Made by a program: the position numbers and the translations under genes
Assembly (NCBI RefSeq): GCF_050873445.1
Contig: NZ_JBNMIU010000002.1
Location: 20,551 to 84,550, forward strand
Direction of reading: 5' to 3'
Source of the DNA: Acidaminococcus sp050873445
GTDB lineage: Bacteria; Bacillota; Negativicutes; Acidaminococcales; Acidaminococcaceae
DNA length: 64,000 nucleotides
Notes under the pieces: generated by a model
Seen by the model: the letters and a program-made list of their open reading frames with translations, nothing else
Told to the model about the DNA's origin: nothing
Databases searched by the model: none
Part shown: positions 12,362 through 20,412 of the stretch, in pieces
Numbering within the stretch: position 1 is the first letter of the stretch
Layout: the number at the start of each line of letters is the position of its first letter

Positions 12362-13177
12362 ATGAAAATACTCCATGAAAAAGGCATCCATAAAAAGGGG
12401 GTCCTGGATCTGCGGCCTCTAATCGAGCTGGTGCGGGTGCTGCGGGAACCGGGGGGCTGTCCCTGGGACCGGGTGCAGACCCATACCACCATGCGTCGCG
12501 AACTGGTGGAAGAAGTCTACGAAATGTTGGAAGCCATTGACGACAGCGATGTGGCCGGCATGCGGGAGGAAATGGGGGATGTGCTCCTCCAGGTGGTGTT
12601 CCACGCCCGGCTGGCAGAAGAAGACGGGCTGTTCACCATGCAGGACGTCATCGATGATGTGGTGAAGAAGCTGGTACACCGTCATCCCCATGTGTTTGGG
12701 GATACAAAGGTCAGCGGTGCTGGTGAGGTGATGCAGAACTGGGAAACCCTGAAGGCCCAGGAAAAGACCGAACGGACCCATGTGCTGGATGGCATCGCCA
12801 AGGGCCTTCCTGCGCTCATGCGGGCCTACAAGCTCAGTGCCAAAGCCGCAAAAACCGGTTTTGACTGGCCAGATGCGGCTTCTGCCTGGGATAAGGTGAA
12901 AGAGGAAGAAAAGGAGCTCCAGGAGGCGGCAGCAGCTTCTGACAGGAATCATACGGAAGAGGAGCTGGGCGACCTGTTCTTCGCCCTGGCCGTGTACACC
13001 CGCAAACTGGATCTGGAACCGGAAACCACCCTGAACCGGGCCAACAACAAGTTCCAGAAACGGTTCGAAGCCTTGGAAGCCAGGGTGAAAGCTGATGGGA
13101 AGGACTGGAAAGATCTTTCCCTGGAAGACCTGGAAAATCGCTGGAAACAGGCCAAAAATGTTACAGAACACCCTTGA
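12362..13177 (+). CDS. mazG: Nucleoside triphosphate pyrophosphohydrolase
   Basis: Cleaves non-canonical or excess NTPs to NMP and pyrophosphate; 271 residues with two MazG domains. The first carries GGCPWDRVQTHTTM and the EExxE metal site in ELVEEVYEMLEAID with the following EEMGDVLLQVVFHA. The second, at about 170-260, carries EEELGDLFFALAVYTRK. The start is ATG 12362 with AAGGAG upstream; an in-frame ATG at 12323 lacks a good site. Bacillus YabN carries an extra methylase domain, which is lacking here. Confidence 0.93.
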   Translation: MKILHEKGIHKKGVLDLRPLIELVRVLREPGGCPWDRVQTHTTMRRELVEEVYEMLEAIDDSDVAGMREEMGDVLLQVVFHARLAEEDGLFTMQDVIDDVVKKLVHRHPHVFGDTKVSGAGEVMQNWETLKAQEKTERTHVLDGIAKGLPALMRAYKLSAKAAKTGFDWPDAASAWDKVKEEEKELQEAAAASDRNHTEEELGDLFFALAVYTRKLDLEPETTLNRANNKFQKRFEALEARVKADGKDWKDLSLEDLENRWKQAKNVTEHP

Positions 13178-13234
13178 CAATCCCCCGAAACCCTGTTCCC
13201 ATGCGGGTTTTTCAAGATTTTCGCAAAAAAAAGC

Positions 13235-13263
13235 GTGCAATTTTCCAATGTTTGTGCTAATAT
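13235..13263 (+). promoter_or_regulatory. Promoter of the HU gene
   Basis: Extended -10 TGCTAATAT (TAATAT at 13258-13263) with a weak -35 (GTGCAA, 13235-13240) at 17 bp. The gap between mazG and HU is AT-rich, as expected for a highly expressed gene. Confidence 0.45.
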
Positions 13264-13318
13264 GACCATAGTCAGGCGCCACAACGTAGGCGCAATACCT
13301 ATTTAGGAGGATTTTCTT

Positions 13319-13594
13319 ATGAACAAAAGTGAATTGATCTCTGAAGTTGCGTCTAAAACCGCACTGCCCAAAAAAGATGCTGAAAAAGCTGTTAACGCCT
13401 TCATCGATACGGTAAAAGAAGCTGTTGCCAATAAAGACAAAGTACAACTGATCGGATTCGGTACTTTCGAAGCTCGTGTGCGCAACGCCCGCAACGGGAA
13501 GAATCCTCGCACTGGTGAAACCATTAAAATCGCAGAAGCCAACGTTCCTGCTTTCAAAGCTGGCAAGGCTTTCAAGGATGCCGTAAACAAATAA
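13319..13594 (+). CDS. hup: DNA-binding protein HU
   Basis: A 91-residue histone-like dimeric DNA-bending protein. The opening MNKSELISEVASKT, the GFGTFEAR strand and the minor-groove arm NARNGKNPRTGE are canonical. AGGAGG lies 8-9 bp before ATG 13319. Its third-codon bases are less GC-biased than the neighbours, typical of highly expressed genes. Confidence 0.97.
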   Translation: MNKSELISEVASKTALPKKDAEKAVNAFIDTVKEAVANKDKVQLIGFGTFEARVRNARNGKNPRTGETIKIAEANVPAFKAGKAFKDAVNK

Positions 13595-13610
13595 GAGGCA
13601 GACTCCGCAA

Positions 13611-13638
13611 CCTGATGCCCCGGCATCAGGTTGCTTTT
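13611..13638 (+). terminator. HU gene terminator
   Basis: CCTGATGCC (13611-13619) pairs with GGCATCAGG (13622-13630), followed by TTGCTTTTTT. Confidence 0.85.
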
Positions 13639-13687
13639 TTATCCAGGCAGCAAGGCTGATATTGTCGCAAGATGGAAGGGCAAGCCT

Positions 13688-13984
13688 ATGAATTCCAAAG
13701 ACAAGACACAGAAACGCTTCCTGATCCTGGTCCTGTTCTGCTGCCTGCCCCTGATCGGCAGTGCAGTCCATCAGGGCTACCGGATTTTCCAGATCCACCA
13801 GGAAAGCGTACGGACTGAAAAAAAAGTCGAACAGCTGAAAAAAGAAAATGCCGCCCTGGCGGAAGAGAAAGACAACCTGGGCGATCTGAAATATATCGAA
13901 AAAGTGGCTCGGGATGAGCACAATATGGTGGGGAAAGACGAAATCCCCCTGTTCATGGTAAAAAACAACCAGGGTTCCAAATAG
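13688..13984 (+). CDS. Septum formation initiator, DivIC/FtsL-like
   Basis: A 98-residue bitopic protein. It has a short basic cytoplasmic tail, one membrane segment at about residues 12-30 (LILVLFCCLPLIGSAVHQGY), then a coiled coil (VRTEKKVEQLKKENAALAEE) and the DLKYIEKVARDEHNMV tail typical of DivIC/FtsB. It would act in the FtsB-FtsL-FtsQ division complex. The start is ATG 13688; the open frame from 13631 overlaps the HU terminator. Position after HU matches the firmicute order. Confidence 0.85.
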   Translation: MNSKDKTQKRFLILVLFCCLPLIGSAVHQGYRIFQIHQESVRTEKKVEQLKKENAALAEEKDNLGDLKYIEKVARDEHNMVGKDEIPLFMVKNNQGSK

Positions 13985-14000
13985 GGATCCTGGTTGTTTT
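13964..14000 (+). terminator. divIC-like gene terminator
   Basis: AACAACCAGG (13964-13973) pairs with CCTGGTTGTT (13989-13998), then T-run. The left arm lies within the last codons of the gene. Confidence 0.75.
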
Positions 14001-14044
14001 TGATGTAAGGCCTGTTATTTTCTTACAGTGTATGGCGAAAGAGC

Positions 14045-14932
14045 TTATCCTTCTTTTCCGAATACCTTTTCTTTCAATGCTTTTCCCGTCCTGGTCACGG
14101 CCAGACCGCCGCCGGCAGTTTCCTTCAGGCTGGCAGGCAGGGCGTTGCCCACGGCCTGCATGGCTTCGATGCATTCATCCACAGGGATGCAGGCGTGGAT
14201 CCCTGCCAGGGCCATATCGGCTGCAGAGAAGGCGATGACCACACCGCTGGCGTTCCGTTTGATGCAGGGGATTTCCACCAGTCCGGCCACCGGGTCGCAT
14301 ACTAGTCCCAGCTGGTTGGCGATGGCCATGGCACAGGCATCGGCGGCCTGTCGGGGTGTCCCTCCGGCCAGTTCCACCAGAGCGGCTGCCGCCATCCCGG
14401 AGGCGCTGCCACATTCGGCCTGGCAGCCACCCTGGGCGCCGGCGATACAGGCATTCTGGGCGATGACCATCCCGAAGGCACCGGCGGTGAAGATGGACAT
14501 GATCACATCTTTCCGATCGGCACCTTTTTCTTCCAGCATGGTCAGCAGGCATCCTGGCAGGATACCGCAGCTGCCGGCGGTAGGGGTGGCTACGATGCGC
14601 CCCATGGAGGCGTTGCAGCCGGCTACGGACAGGGCCCGGGCAATGGCGTGGTCGATGAAGGTGCCGGCCAGACCGCCGCCGGTCCGCTTCACGTACTCAT
14701 TCATCTTCCAGCCTTCACCGCCGGTGAGACCGGAAGTGGACCGCTGATCCTTCTGGGAGCCGAATTTCACAGCATCGCTCATCACGTCCAGATCCGTGGA
14801 CATTTTATCGAACAGTTCCTCCGGCTGCTGTTCCAGGGCTTCTGCCTGGTCGGCCAGCACCAGTTCACTGATTTTTTTGCCGCTTTTTTCGGCGGCTTCT
14901 ACAAGTTCTGCAATGGAAGAATAGCTAAACAT
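14045..14932 (-). CDS. sdaAA: L-serine ammonia-lyase, alpha subunit (Fe-S)
   Basis: Deaminates serine to pyruvate and ammonia with a [4Fe-4S] cluster, together with the beta subunit upstream. It has 295 residues, normal for the two-subunit type. The SDH alpha fold is clear: TGGEGWKMNEYVKRTGG, PTAGSCGILPG, and Cys residues in AGCNAS, GSCG and IPCIKRNASG that are candidate cluster ligands. The start is ATG 14932; the upstream ATG 14953 lies before the ribosome binding site. The AAGGAGG site overlaps the TAA stop of sdaAB, so translation is coupled. It belongs to the serine module 14.0-18.1 kb. Confidence 0.95.
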   Translation of the reverse strand: MFSYSSIAELVEAAEKSGKKISELVLADQAEALEQQPEELFDKMSTDLDVMSDAVKFGSQKDQRSTSGLTGGEGWKMNEYVKRTGGGLAGTFIDHAIARALSVAGCNASMGRIVATPTAGSCGILPGCLLTMLEEKGADRKDVIMSIFTAGAFGMVIAQNACIAGAQGGCQAECGSASGMAAAALVELAGGTPRQAADACAMAIANQLGLVCDPVAGLVEIPCIKRNASGVVIAFSAADMALAGIHACIPVDECIEAMQAVGNALPASLKETAGGGLAVTRTGKALKEKVFGKEG

Positions 14933-14942
14933 GGGACCCTCC

Positions 14943-15611
14943 TTAAATGGCACGGATCAGGATTACATTGGTGACGTTCTGCACGGAACGGATATCGTCG
15001 ATCATCCCTGTGGGAGGCATGCCGTCGATTTCGATGGTCATCATGGCGATACCGCCTTTGACCGGACGGGACAGCTTGAAGTTGCCGATGTTCACGTCCT
15101 TGTATTTCTGCCACATGATGTTGGTCACTGCGGCGATGACACCCGGACGGTCGTAGTGGGGCACCAGGATGGTGTTGTGCTCGCCGGTAAAGTCCACTTT
15201 CATGCCGTTGATGTAGTCCACCCGGATGTTGCCGCCGCCGATGCTGGCGCCCTGTACCGTGCACTTGGTGCCATTTACGCCGGTCACTATGATCCGGGCC
15301 GTGTTGGGATGGGTGTTGGGGATATCTTTCGGGATGAAATGATAGGTGATGTCTTCCTTGTCCGCAATCTTGAAGATGCTGCGGATCTCGGAGGAATAAC
15401 TGTGGTAGCCCAGTACGCCGGCCAGGAGAGCCCGGTCGGTGCCGTGTCCCTTGTAGGTGCGGGCGAAAGAACCGGACAGTTCCACCGTCACATCCTGGGG
15501 CTTTTCGTTATTCATGACCTTGTTGGCAACCCGTCCCAACCGGCAGGCACCGGCCGTATGGGAGCTGGAAGGACCGATCATCACCGGTCCGATGATATCG
15601 AATATATTCAT
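14943..15611 (-). CDS. sdaAB: L-serine ammonia-lyase, beta subunit
   Basis: A 222-residue partner of SdaAA. The N-terminal SDH beta domain (MNIFDIIGPVMIGPSSSHTA) contributes to the active site, and a C-terminal ACT domain (about 150-222, ILVPHYDRPGVIAAVTNIMW) is probably involved in serine sensing or dimerisation. The start is ATG 15611 with AGGAGG 6 bp upstream. A longer open frame to 15671 runs into the inverted repeat and is not used. It is probably transcribed from the promoter at 15693-15722 and possibly also by read-through from the symporter gene. Confidence 0.95.
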   Translation of the reverse strand: MNIFDIIGPVMIGPSSSHTAGACRLGRVANKVMNNEKPQDVTVELSGSFARTYKGHGTDRALLAGVLGYHSYSSEIRSIFKIADKEDITYHFIPKDIPNTHPNTARIIVTGVNGTKCTVQGASIGGGNIRVDYINGMKVDFTGEHNTILVPHYDRPGVIAAVTNIMWQKYKDVNIGNFKLSRPVKGGIAMMTIEIDGMPPTGMIDDIRSVQNVTNVILIRAI

Positions 15612-15636
15612 GATATACCTCCTAAAAGGGAATAGA

Positions 15637-15772
15637 AAAACGCTCTGCTCTTTTCCTTGGCTTCCTGGCAATCGAATCTTTCTATGTCAGAAAGGATAGC
15701 AACGAAAGGGAGTTTATGTCAAGTCTTCGCTGCAGGGATGAAAGAAGGTTGGAGAAAAGAGCAGAGCGTTTT
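15637..15772. repeat. Long-range inverted repeat between symporter and sdaAB
   Basis: Perfect 19-bp arms (15637-15655 and 15754-15772, core ACGCTCTGCTCTTTT and its complement) flank 98 bp. On the minus strand the second arm is followed by TTTTTC, so the full structure could terminate symporter transcripts. A promoter for sdaAB lies between the arms, so transcripts from it carry only one arm. Confidence 0.6.
15693..15722 (-). promoter_or_regulatory. Probable sdaAB-sdaAA promoter
   Basis: Perfect TTGACA (15717-15722 on the minus strand) and TATCCT (15693-15698) with an 18-bp spacer, inside the loop of the 15637-15772 inverted repeat. Confidence 0.55.
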
Positions 15773-15781
15773 CAGCAGGAA

Positions 15782-16972
15782 TTATTTCTTGATCCAGGTC
15801 TTGTAGATCTTGTCCACGACAATGGCAATGGCGTTATCCCCGGATACGTTGCAGGCAGTCCCGAAGGAATCCTGGGTGATATACAGAGCAACCATCAGAG
15901 CGCAGATGGGGCCGTTGGGATCGCCCGGGCCTTTGCCGAAAATCATCCACAGGAAGGGCAGGGCTGTCATGATGGAGCCACCGGGGGCACCGGGAGAAGC
16001 CACCATGGCAACGCCCAGGGTCATGATGAAGGGTACGACCGTGCCCAGGTGGATGGGAATCTGGTACATCAGGCAGACCGCCGTGGCACAGGCAGTAATG
16101 GTGATCATGGAACCGCACATATGGATGTTGGCGCACAGCGGAATTACAAAGTTACGGATCTGTTCACAGACTCCATCCGCTTTGGAGCATTCCAGGTTGA
16201 CAGGGATGGTGGCGGCGGAAGACTGGGTCCCCAGGGCAGTGGTGTAGCCGGGAATCTGGTTCTTCATCAGCGTGAAGGGGTTTTTGCCGCTGAAGGAGCC
16301 GGCCACCATGAATTGTACGAACAACAGAAGCAGATGCATGGCGATGACCACCAGGAAAACTTTCCACAATACACTCAGGATGACGAAGGTCTTGCCGGAA
16401 CGGGTCATGTCCACGAAGGTACCGCAGATGTACAGCGGGAGCAGGGGGACGATGGCGTGGGTCAGGACCTGGTCGATGATGGCAGAGAAATCCTTGAAGC
16501 AGTTATACAGGGTATCCCCGATGGTCTTGCCCCGCAGGGAAGACAGGCACAGGCCGATGATGAAAGCAAGTACCACGGCGGAGATGGTGTCAAGGATGGG
16601 CGGGATGGTGATGGTGAAGAACGGCGGCAGGCTCTTGCCCGCAGTCTTGGCCAGTTCGTCAAGGATCCCGGAGTTGATGAAGGACGGGAACAGGTTGTCA
16701 GCTACGAAGAAGGAGAAGGTACCGCCCACCAGGGTGGAACCGTAAGCAATGCAGGCGGTGATCAGCAGCAGTTTGCCGGCGCCCTGGCTCAGGTCGGCGA
16801 TGCCCATGGTCACGTAGGCCAGGATCATCATGGGAATGACGAATTTCAAGAAGTTACTGAAGATACCGGATAAGGTAACGACGGTGCGGCATACATCTTC
16901 GGGCAGATACTGTCCGATCAGGATACCAATGATGATGGCAATGATAATTTTTGGTACAAGACCGAGTTTCAT
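15782..16972 (-). CDS. Na+:dicarboxylate/amino-acid symporter (DAACS family)
   Basis: A 396-residue carrier of the glutamate/aspartate/serine-threonine:Na+ symporter family. It has about eight membrane helices plus re-entrant loops; the conserved second hairpin loop is ASPGAPGG (near 315) and helix 8 carries the CNVSGDNAIA region. In DAACS proteins this C-terminal helix sets substrate choice. Beside serine dehydratase, serine/threonine (SstT-like) is the most economical guess, but dicarboxylates cannot be excluded. The start is ATG 16972 with GGGAGG at good spacing. It is divergent from the LysR gene, through promoters whose -10 boxes overlap. Confidence 0.88.
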   Translation of the reverse strand: MKLGLVPKIIIAIIIGILIGQYLPEDVCRTVVTLSGIFSNFLKFVIPMMILAYVTMGIADLSQGAGKLLLITACIAYGSTLVGGTFSFFVADNLFPSFINSGILDELAKTAGKSLPPFFTITIPPILDTISAVVLAFIIGLCLSSLRGKTIGDTLYNCFKDFSAIIDQVLTHAIVPLLPLYICGTFVDMTRSGKTFVILSVLWKVFLVVIAMHLLLLFVQFMVAGSFSGKNPFTLMKNQIPGYTTALGTQSSAATIPVNLECSKADGVCEQIRNFVIPLCANIHMCGSMITITACATAVCLMYQIPIHLGTVVPFIMTLGVAMVASPGAPGGSIMTALPFLWMIFGKGPGDPNGPICALMVALYITQDSFGTACNVSGDNAIAIVVDKIYKTWIKK

Positions 16973-17001
16973 GAAAATAAACCTCCCCTGAAATTGCAAA
17001 C

Positions 17002-17025
17002 CTGTTTCCCGCCGGCTGGGAACAG
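17002..17025. promoter_or_regulatory. Palindrome in divergent intergenic region, candidate LysR operator
   Basis: CTGTTTCCC and GGGAACAG are near-perfect inverted arms around GCCGGCT, 30 bp from the symporter start and adjacent to both divergent promoters. LysR-type regulators bind such dyads; no binding data are implied. Confidence 0.4.
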
Positions 17026-17030
17026 CACGT

Positions 17031-17059
17031 TTGACTTTTCTGTGTATTCAGTGTACTAT
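17031..17059 (+). promoter_or_regulatory. Promoter of the LysR-type gene
   Basis: TTGACT (17031-17036) and TACTAT (17054-17059), spacer exactly 17 bp. Confidence 0.65.
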
Positions 17060-17078
17060 GGGTGCAGGCATAAATCAA
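17050..17078 (-). promoter_or_regulatory. Promoter of the symporter gene
   Basis: On the minus strand TTGATT (17073-17078) and TACACT (17050-17055) with a 17-bp spacer. Its -10 box overlaps that of the opposing LysR promoter by 2 bp, so both cannot be occupied at once. Confidence 0.6.
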
Positions 17079-17138
17079 ATTAATAAACTCGATTCAATCG
17101 ATGAATTTTTTTGATAATTGAAAGGAAAAACTGGCAAA

Positions 17139-18092
17139 ATGGAACTAAGACAGCTAAAGAGCTTTCTGAAAATTATGGAAGTGCAAAGTTTTTCCGGTGC
17201 TGCAAAGGAAATGGGATACTCACAGTCCGCTCTGAGTGTACAAATACATTCTCTGGAGCAGGAACTGGGGGTGAAGCTGTTTGACCGGATGGGCAGACAG
17301 GTGACCTTGACGCCCCCCGGACAGGAACTGGCCCGGAGAGCCCAGCCCATCCTCCAGGAAGTGGACGAACTGGAGGGGGTCATGCATGACCGGCCGCCGG
17401 CAGCGGCCCTGCGGCTGGGCATGATCGAAAGCCTGTGCAAGGCCCGGATGCCTCAGATGGTGGATTATGTATCCCGGCACTATCCCCAGCTCCACATTAC
17501 CATCACCATCGATTCTCCCAGCGTGCTGCTGGACGCCATGAACCACAATAAGGTGGACCTGGTATATGTACTGGACAAACCCTTATATGATGTGAAGTGG
17601 GTAAAAGTGTTCCAGCGCCGGGAGAACATCGTGTTCGTTTCCTCCATCGATTCGCCTCTGGCGGCCCGGAAGGACATCCCCCTGGAGGAGGTGATCCGCC
17701 AGCCCTTCTTCCTGACGGAAAAGGCGGACAATTACCGGCTGAGCCTGGATCAGCACCTGGCGGCCCGGCAGCTGGTCCTGGATCCTTTATTGGAAGTGAG
17801 CGACACCGGATTCATCCTGGATATGGTCCAGCGGAACCTGGGGCTTTCCTTCCTGCCCCAGTATGTGGTAGAAAACAGTATCTACCGGGAACGGCTGCAG
17901 GTACTCAGTGTAAAGGATTTCCGCATGTATATGTACCGCCAGCTGTTCTACCACAAAGACAAATGGCTGACCCAGGCCATGAAACTGTTCCTTGCCATGG
18001 CGGCCGGCTCGGAGAGCAGGGGACGGGGCGGGATCCGCCGGGAATTTGCCGGAAAAAATGCGCTGACCCTTGCACCGGATAGGGGAGTGTGA
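17139..18092 (+). CDS. LysR-type transcriptional regulator
   Basis: A 317-residue LTTR. The N-terminal winged HTH covers about residues 1-60 (MELRQLKSFLKIMEVQSFSG; GYSQSALSVQIHSLEQELGV). The effector-binding domain covers about 85-290. The start is ATG 17139; a TTG at 17118 is the alternative with no better site. The divergent layout with the symporter and serine dehydratase genes predicts control of serine or acid uptake and catabolism, with autoregulation. The last codons (AGSESRGRGGIRREF) form a basic tail beyond the usual LTTR end. Confidence 0.9.
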   Translation: MELRQLKSFLKIMEVQSFSGAAKEMGYSQSALSVQIHSLEQELGVKLFDRMGRQVTLTPPGQELARRAQPILQEVDELEGVMHDRPPAAALRLGMIESLCKARMPQMVDYVSRHYPQLHITITIDSPSVLLDAMNHNKVDLVYVLDKPLYDVKWVKVFQRRENIVFVSSIDSPLAARKDIPLEEVIRQPFFLTEKADNYRLSLDQHLAARQLVLDPLLEVSDTGFILDMVQRNLGLSFLPQYVVENSIYRERLQVLSVKDFRMYMYRQLFYHKDKWLTQAMKLFLAMAAGSESRGRGGIRREFAGKNALTLAPDRGV

Positions 18093-18098
18093 TATAAT
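18070..18098 (+). promoter_or_regulatory. rpmE promoter
   Basis: Perfect TATAAT (18093-18098) with extended TG and a weak -35 TTGCAC (18070-18075) at 17 bp. It sits inside the end of the LysR gene. Confidence 0.6.
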
Positions 18099-18104
18099 TG
18101 TCAA

Positions 18105-18130
18105 GCGTTAATGTCGGGATATATTAATGC
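18105..18130 (+). promoter_or_regulatory. Hairpin in the rpmE leader
   Basis: GCGTTAAT pairs with ATTAATGC (8 bp including one G-U) about 26 bp before the L31 start. Leaders that mediate L31 autoregulation are known in several phyla; whether this is one is not shown by sequence alone. Confidence 0.3.
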
Positions 18131-18156
18131 AAGTTTGAGAAAGAGGTGTGTAAAGA

Positions 18157-18363
18157 ATGAAAAAAGGAATTCATCCTAACTACGGTGAATGCACCGTAAT
18201 TTGTGGCTGCGGGAATACATTCAAAACTGGTAGTGTGAAAAAGGAACTGCGCGTGGACGTTTGCTCCAAGTGCCATCCTTTCTTCACTGGCAAACAGCGT
18301 GATATGAGCGCTCAGGGCCGGATCCAGAAATTCAACAAACGGTACGGCAAAGACGCAAAATAA
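18157..18363 (+). CDS. rpmE: 50S ribosomal protein L31 (zinc-binding type)
   Basis: A 68-residue protein with the C+ zinc ligands: CxCG near residue 16 (VICGCGNTF) and CSKC near 36. It is followed by HPFFTGKQ, the L31 signature. The site GAAAGAGG lies upstream of ATG 18157. It opens the conserved rpmE-DUF1385-prfA-prmC cluster. Confidence 0.96.
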   Translation: MKKGIHPNYGECTVICGCGNTFKTGSVKKELRVDVCSKCHPFFTGKQRDMSAQGRIQKFNKRYGKDAK

Positions 18364-18376
18364 AAAAAGCGCACGG

Positions 18377-18420
18377 AAAAGGAGTGACTTGCAGACGCTG
18401 CAGCACTCCTTTTGTTGTAT
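18377..18420 (+). terminator. rpmE terminator
   Basis: AAAAGGAGTG (18377-18386) pairs with CACTCCTTTT (18404-18413), with an inner TGCAG/CTGCA stem, then GTTGTAT. The downstream gene begins only 25 bp later, so some read-through is likely. Confidence 0.75.
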
Positions 18421-18444
18421 CTGAAAGTGGATAAAGGAGCGTGT

Positions 18445-19323
18445 ATGGGACAAAAATTGAGTGTCGGTGGCCAGGCGGTCATCGAGGGCGTGATGATGCG
18501 GGGACCGGGGAAGATCGCCGTGGCAGTGCGCAAACCCAACGGGGAGATCACGGTGGACCTGAAGCCTGCCGGCAGTATCAGTGACCGGTATCCCATCCTG
18601 AAGAAACCCTTCCTGCGGGGGGTGGTTTCTCTGGTGGAATCCCTGATCTACGGCATGAAGGCCCTGTCGTTCTCAGCCCAGGCCTCCGGCGAAGAAGAAG
18701 AGGAAAAAATGAGCAGCCTGGAACTGGCCGGGACCATTGCCTTTTCCGTGGGGCTGGCCATCCTGCTGTTTGTGGTGCTGCCCACAGGAGCCATGAAACT
18801 GCTCCAGAATACGGGAGTGAGTCCGGTGGTGCTGAATCTGTGCGAAGGATGCCTGCGTCTTGGCATTTTCCTGCTCTATATCTGGGGCATCTCCCGGCAG
18901 AAGGACATCCAGCGGGTGTTCCAGTATCACGGAGCAGAGCACAAGACCATCTATACCTATGAACACGGCCTGCCTCTGCGGGTGGAGAATGTGCGGCCCT
19001 TTTCCACGCTGCACCCTCGCTGTGGCACCAATTTCCTGATGATCGTCATGCTCATCAGCATCTTCATCTTTACGTTCCTGGGCTGGCCCAGCCTGTGGGA
19101 GCGGATCCTTTCCCGGATCCTGCTCATGCCGGTGGTGGCAGGCATCAGTTACGAAATCATCCGATTTGCCGGGAAACACATGGACAAGCCCTGGGTACGG
19201 ACCGCCATCCTGCCCGGTCTGGCCCTGCAGAAACTGACCACCCGGCAGCCGGACGACGACCAGATCGAGGTGGCCATCGCTTCCCTGAAAGCGGTGCTGC
19301 CGCCGGAAGAAATTATTGAATAA
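18445..19323 (+). CDS. DUF1385 membrane protein
   Basis: A 292-residue protein of the DUF1385 (YqhQ-like) family. The opening SVGGQAVIEGVMMRGP, the middle YHGAEHKTIYTYE and HPRCGTNFLMIVM are family hallmarks, with His/Cys/Glu residues that look like a metal or active site. About four membrane segments are predicted. It often neighbours prfA in firmicutes; function is not established. The start is ATG 18445 with AAGGAG 6 bp upstream. Confidence 0.88.
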   Translation: MGQKLSVGGQAVIEGVMMRGPGKIAVAVRKPNGEITVDLKPAGSISDRYPILKKPFLRGVVSLVESLIYGMKALSFSAQASGEEEEEKMSSLELAGTIAFSVGLAILLFVVLPTGAMKLLQNTGVSPVVLNLCEGCLRLGIFLLYIWGISRQKDIQRVFQYHGAEHKTIYTYEHGLPLRVENVRPFSTLHPRCGTNFLMIVMLISIFIFTFLGWPSLWERILSRILLMPVVAGISYEIIRFAGKHMDKPWVRTAILPGLALQKLTTRQPDDDQIEVAIASLKAVLPPEEIIE

Positions 19324-19335
19324 TGGGGAATCGAT

Positions 19336-20412
19336 ATGTTTGAGAATATGGATAAACTGCAGGACCTGGAGGACAAGTACCTGGATCTGGAAGCCAAGAT
19401 CAGCGATCCGGAGATCATTGCCCGTCAGGATGAATGGCAGAAATATACCAAGGCCCATTCCAAGCTGACGGAGATCGTCACGGTCTACCGGGAATACAAG
19501 AAACTGGCGGAATCCTGGAAGGAAGACCAGGAAATCATCAAAGCCAAAGAAGACCCGGAACTGGCCGCCATGGCTGAAGAGGAGCTGAAGGAACTCCAGC
19601 CTCAGATTGAGGATTACGAAAACCGGCTTACCATCCTGCTGCTGCCCAGGGACCCCAACGATGAGAAGAACATCATCATGGAAATCCGGGCTGGGGCCGG
19701 CGGCGATGAAGCTGCCCTGTTCGCCGGGGACCTGTTCCGCATGTACACCCGCTATGCCGAACAGAAGGGCTGGAAGGTGGAACTGATGGACTCCAGTCCT
19801 ACCGGGCTGGGCGGCTTCAAGGAAGTGGTGTTTATGGTAAGCGGCACCGATGTGTACAGCCACATGAAATTCGAAAGCGGCGTGCACCGTGTGCAGCGTG
19901 TGCCGGAAACGGAAGCCCAGGGACGGGTGCATACCTCCACGGTGACGGTGGCTGTCATGCCGGAAGCCCAGGAAGTGGACGTGGACCTGAACATGAACGA
20001 TGTCCGGGTGGACTACTATCGGGCCAGCGGTGCCGGCGGTCAGCACGTCAACAAAACGTCCTCCGCTGTGCGCATGACCCATCTGCCCACGGGCATCGTG
20101 GTCCAATGCCAGAACGAGCGGAGCCAGCTCCAGAACCGGGAAAAATGCATGCAGATGCTGCGGGCACGGCTTTATGAGATGGAAACGGAAAAACAGCAGG
20201 AAGCCCTGGATGCAGACCGGAAGAGCCAGGTGGGGACCGGTGACCGGAGCGAACGGATCCGGACCTACAACTATCCACAGGGACGGGTTACCGATCACCG
20301 GATTGGCCTTACCCTGCACAAACTGACGGATATCATCAACGGAGACCTGGACGAGCTGCTGGAGGCGCTTATGAACGCCGAGCAGGTCAAGAAGCTGCAG
20401 CAGGTGAAATAA
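19336..20412 (+). CDS. prfA: Peptide chain release factor 1
   Basis: Releases peptides at UAA and UAG; 358 residues. The catalytic GGQ is in GAGGQHVNKTSSAVRMTHLP near residue 235. The stop-codon-reading domain carries the PxT-type motif region (VPETEAQGRVHTS). It is followed with no gap by prmC, whose product methylates the GGQ glutamine. Confidence 0.97.
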   Translation: MFENMDKLQDLEDKYLDLEAKISDPEIIARQDEWQKYTKAHSKLTEIVTVYREYKKLAESWKEDQEIIKAKEDPELAAMAEEELKELQPQIEDYENRLTILLLPRDPNDEKNIIMEIRAGAGGDEAALFAGDLFRMYTRYAEQKGWKVELMDSSPTGLGGFKEVVFMVSGTDVYSHMKFESGVHRVQRVPETEAQGRVHTSTVTVAVMPEAQEVDVDLNMNDVRVDYYRASGAGGQHVNKTSSAVRMTHLPTGIVVQCQNERSQLQNREKCMQMLRARLYEMETEKQQEALDADRKSQVGTGDRSERIRTYNYPQGRVTDHRIGLTLHKLTDIINGDLDELLEALMNAEQVKKLQQVK

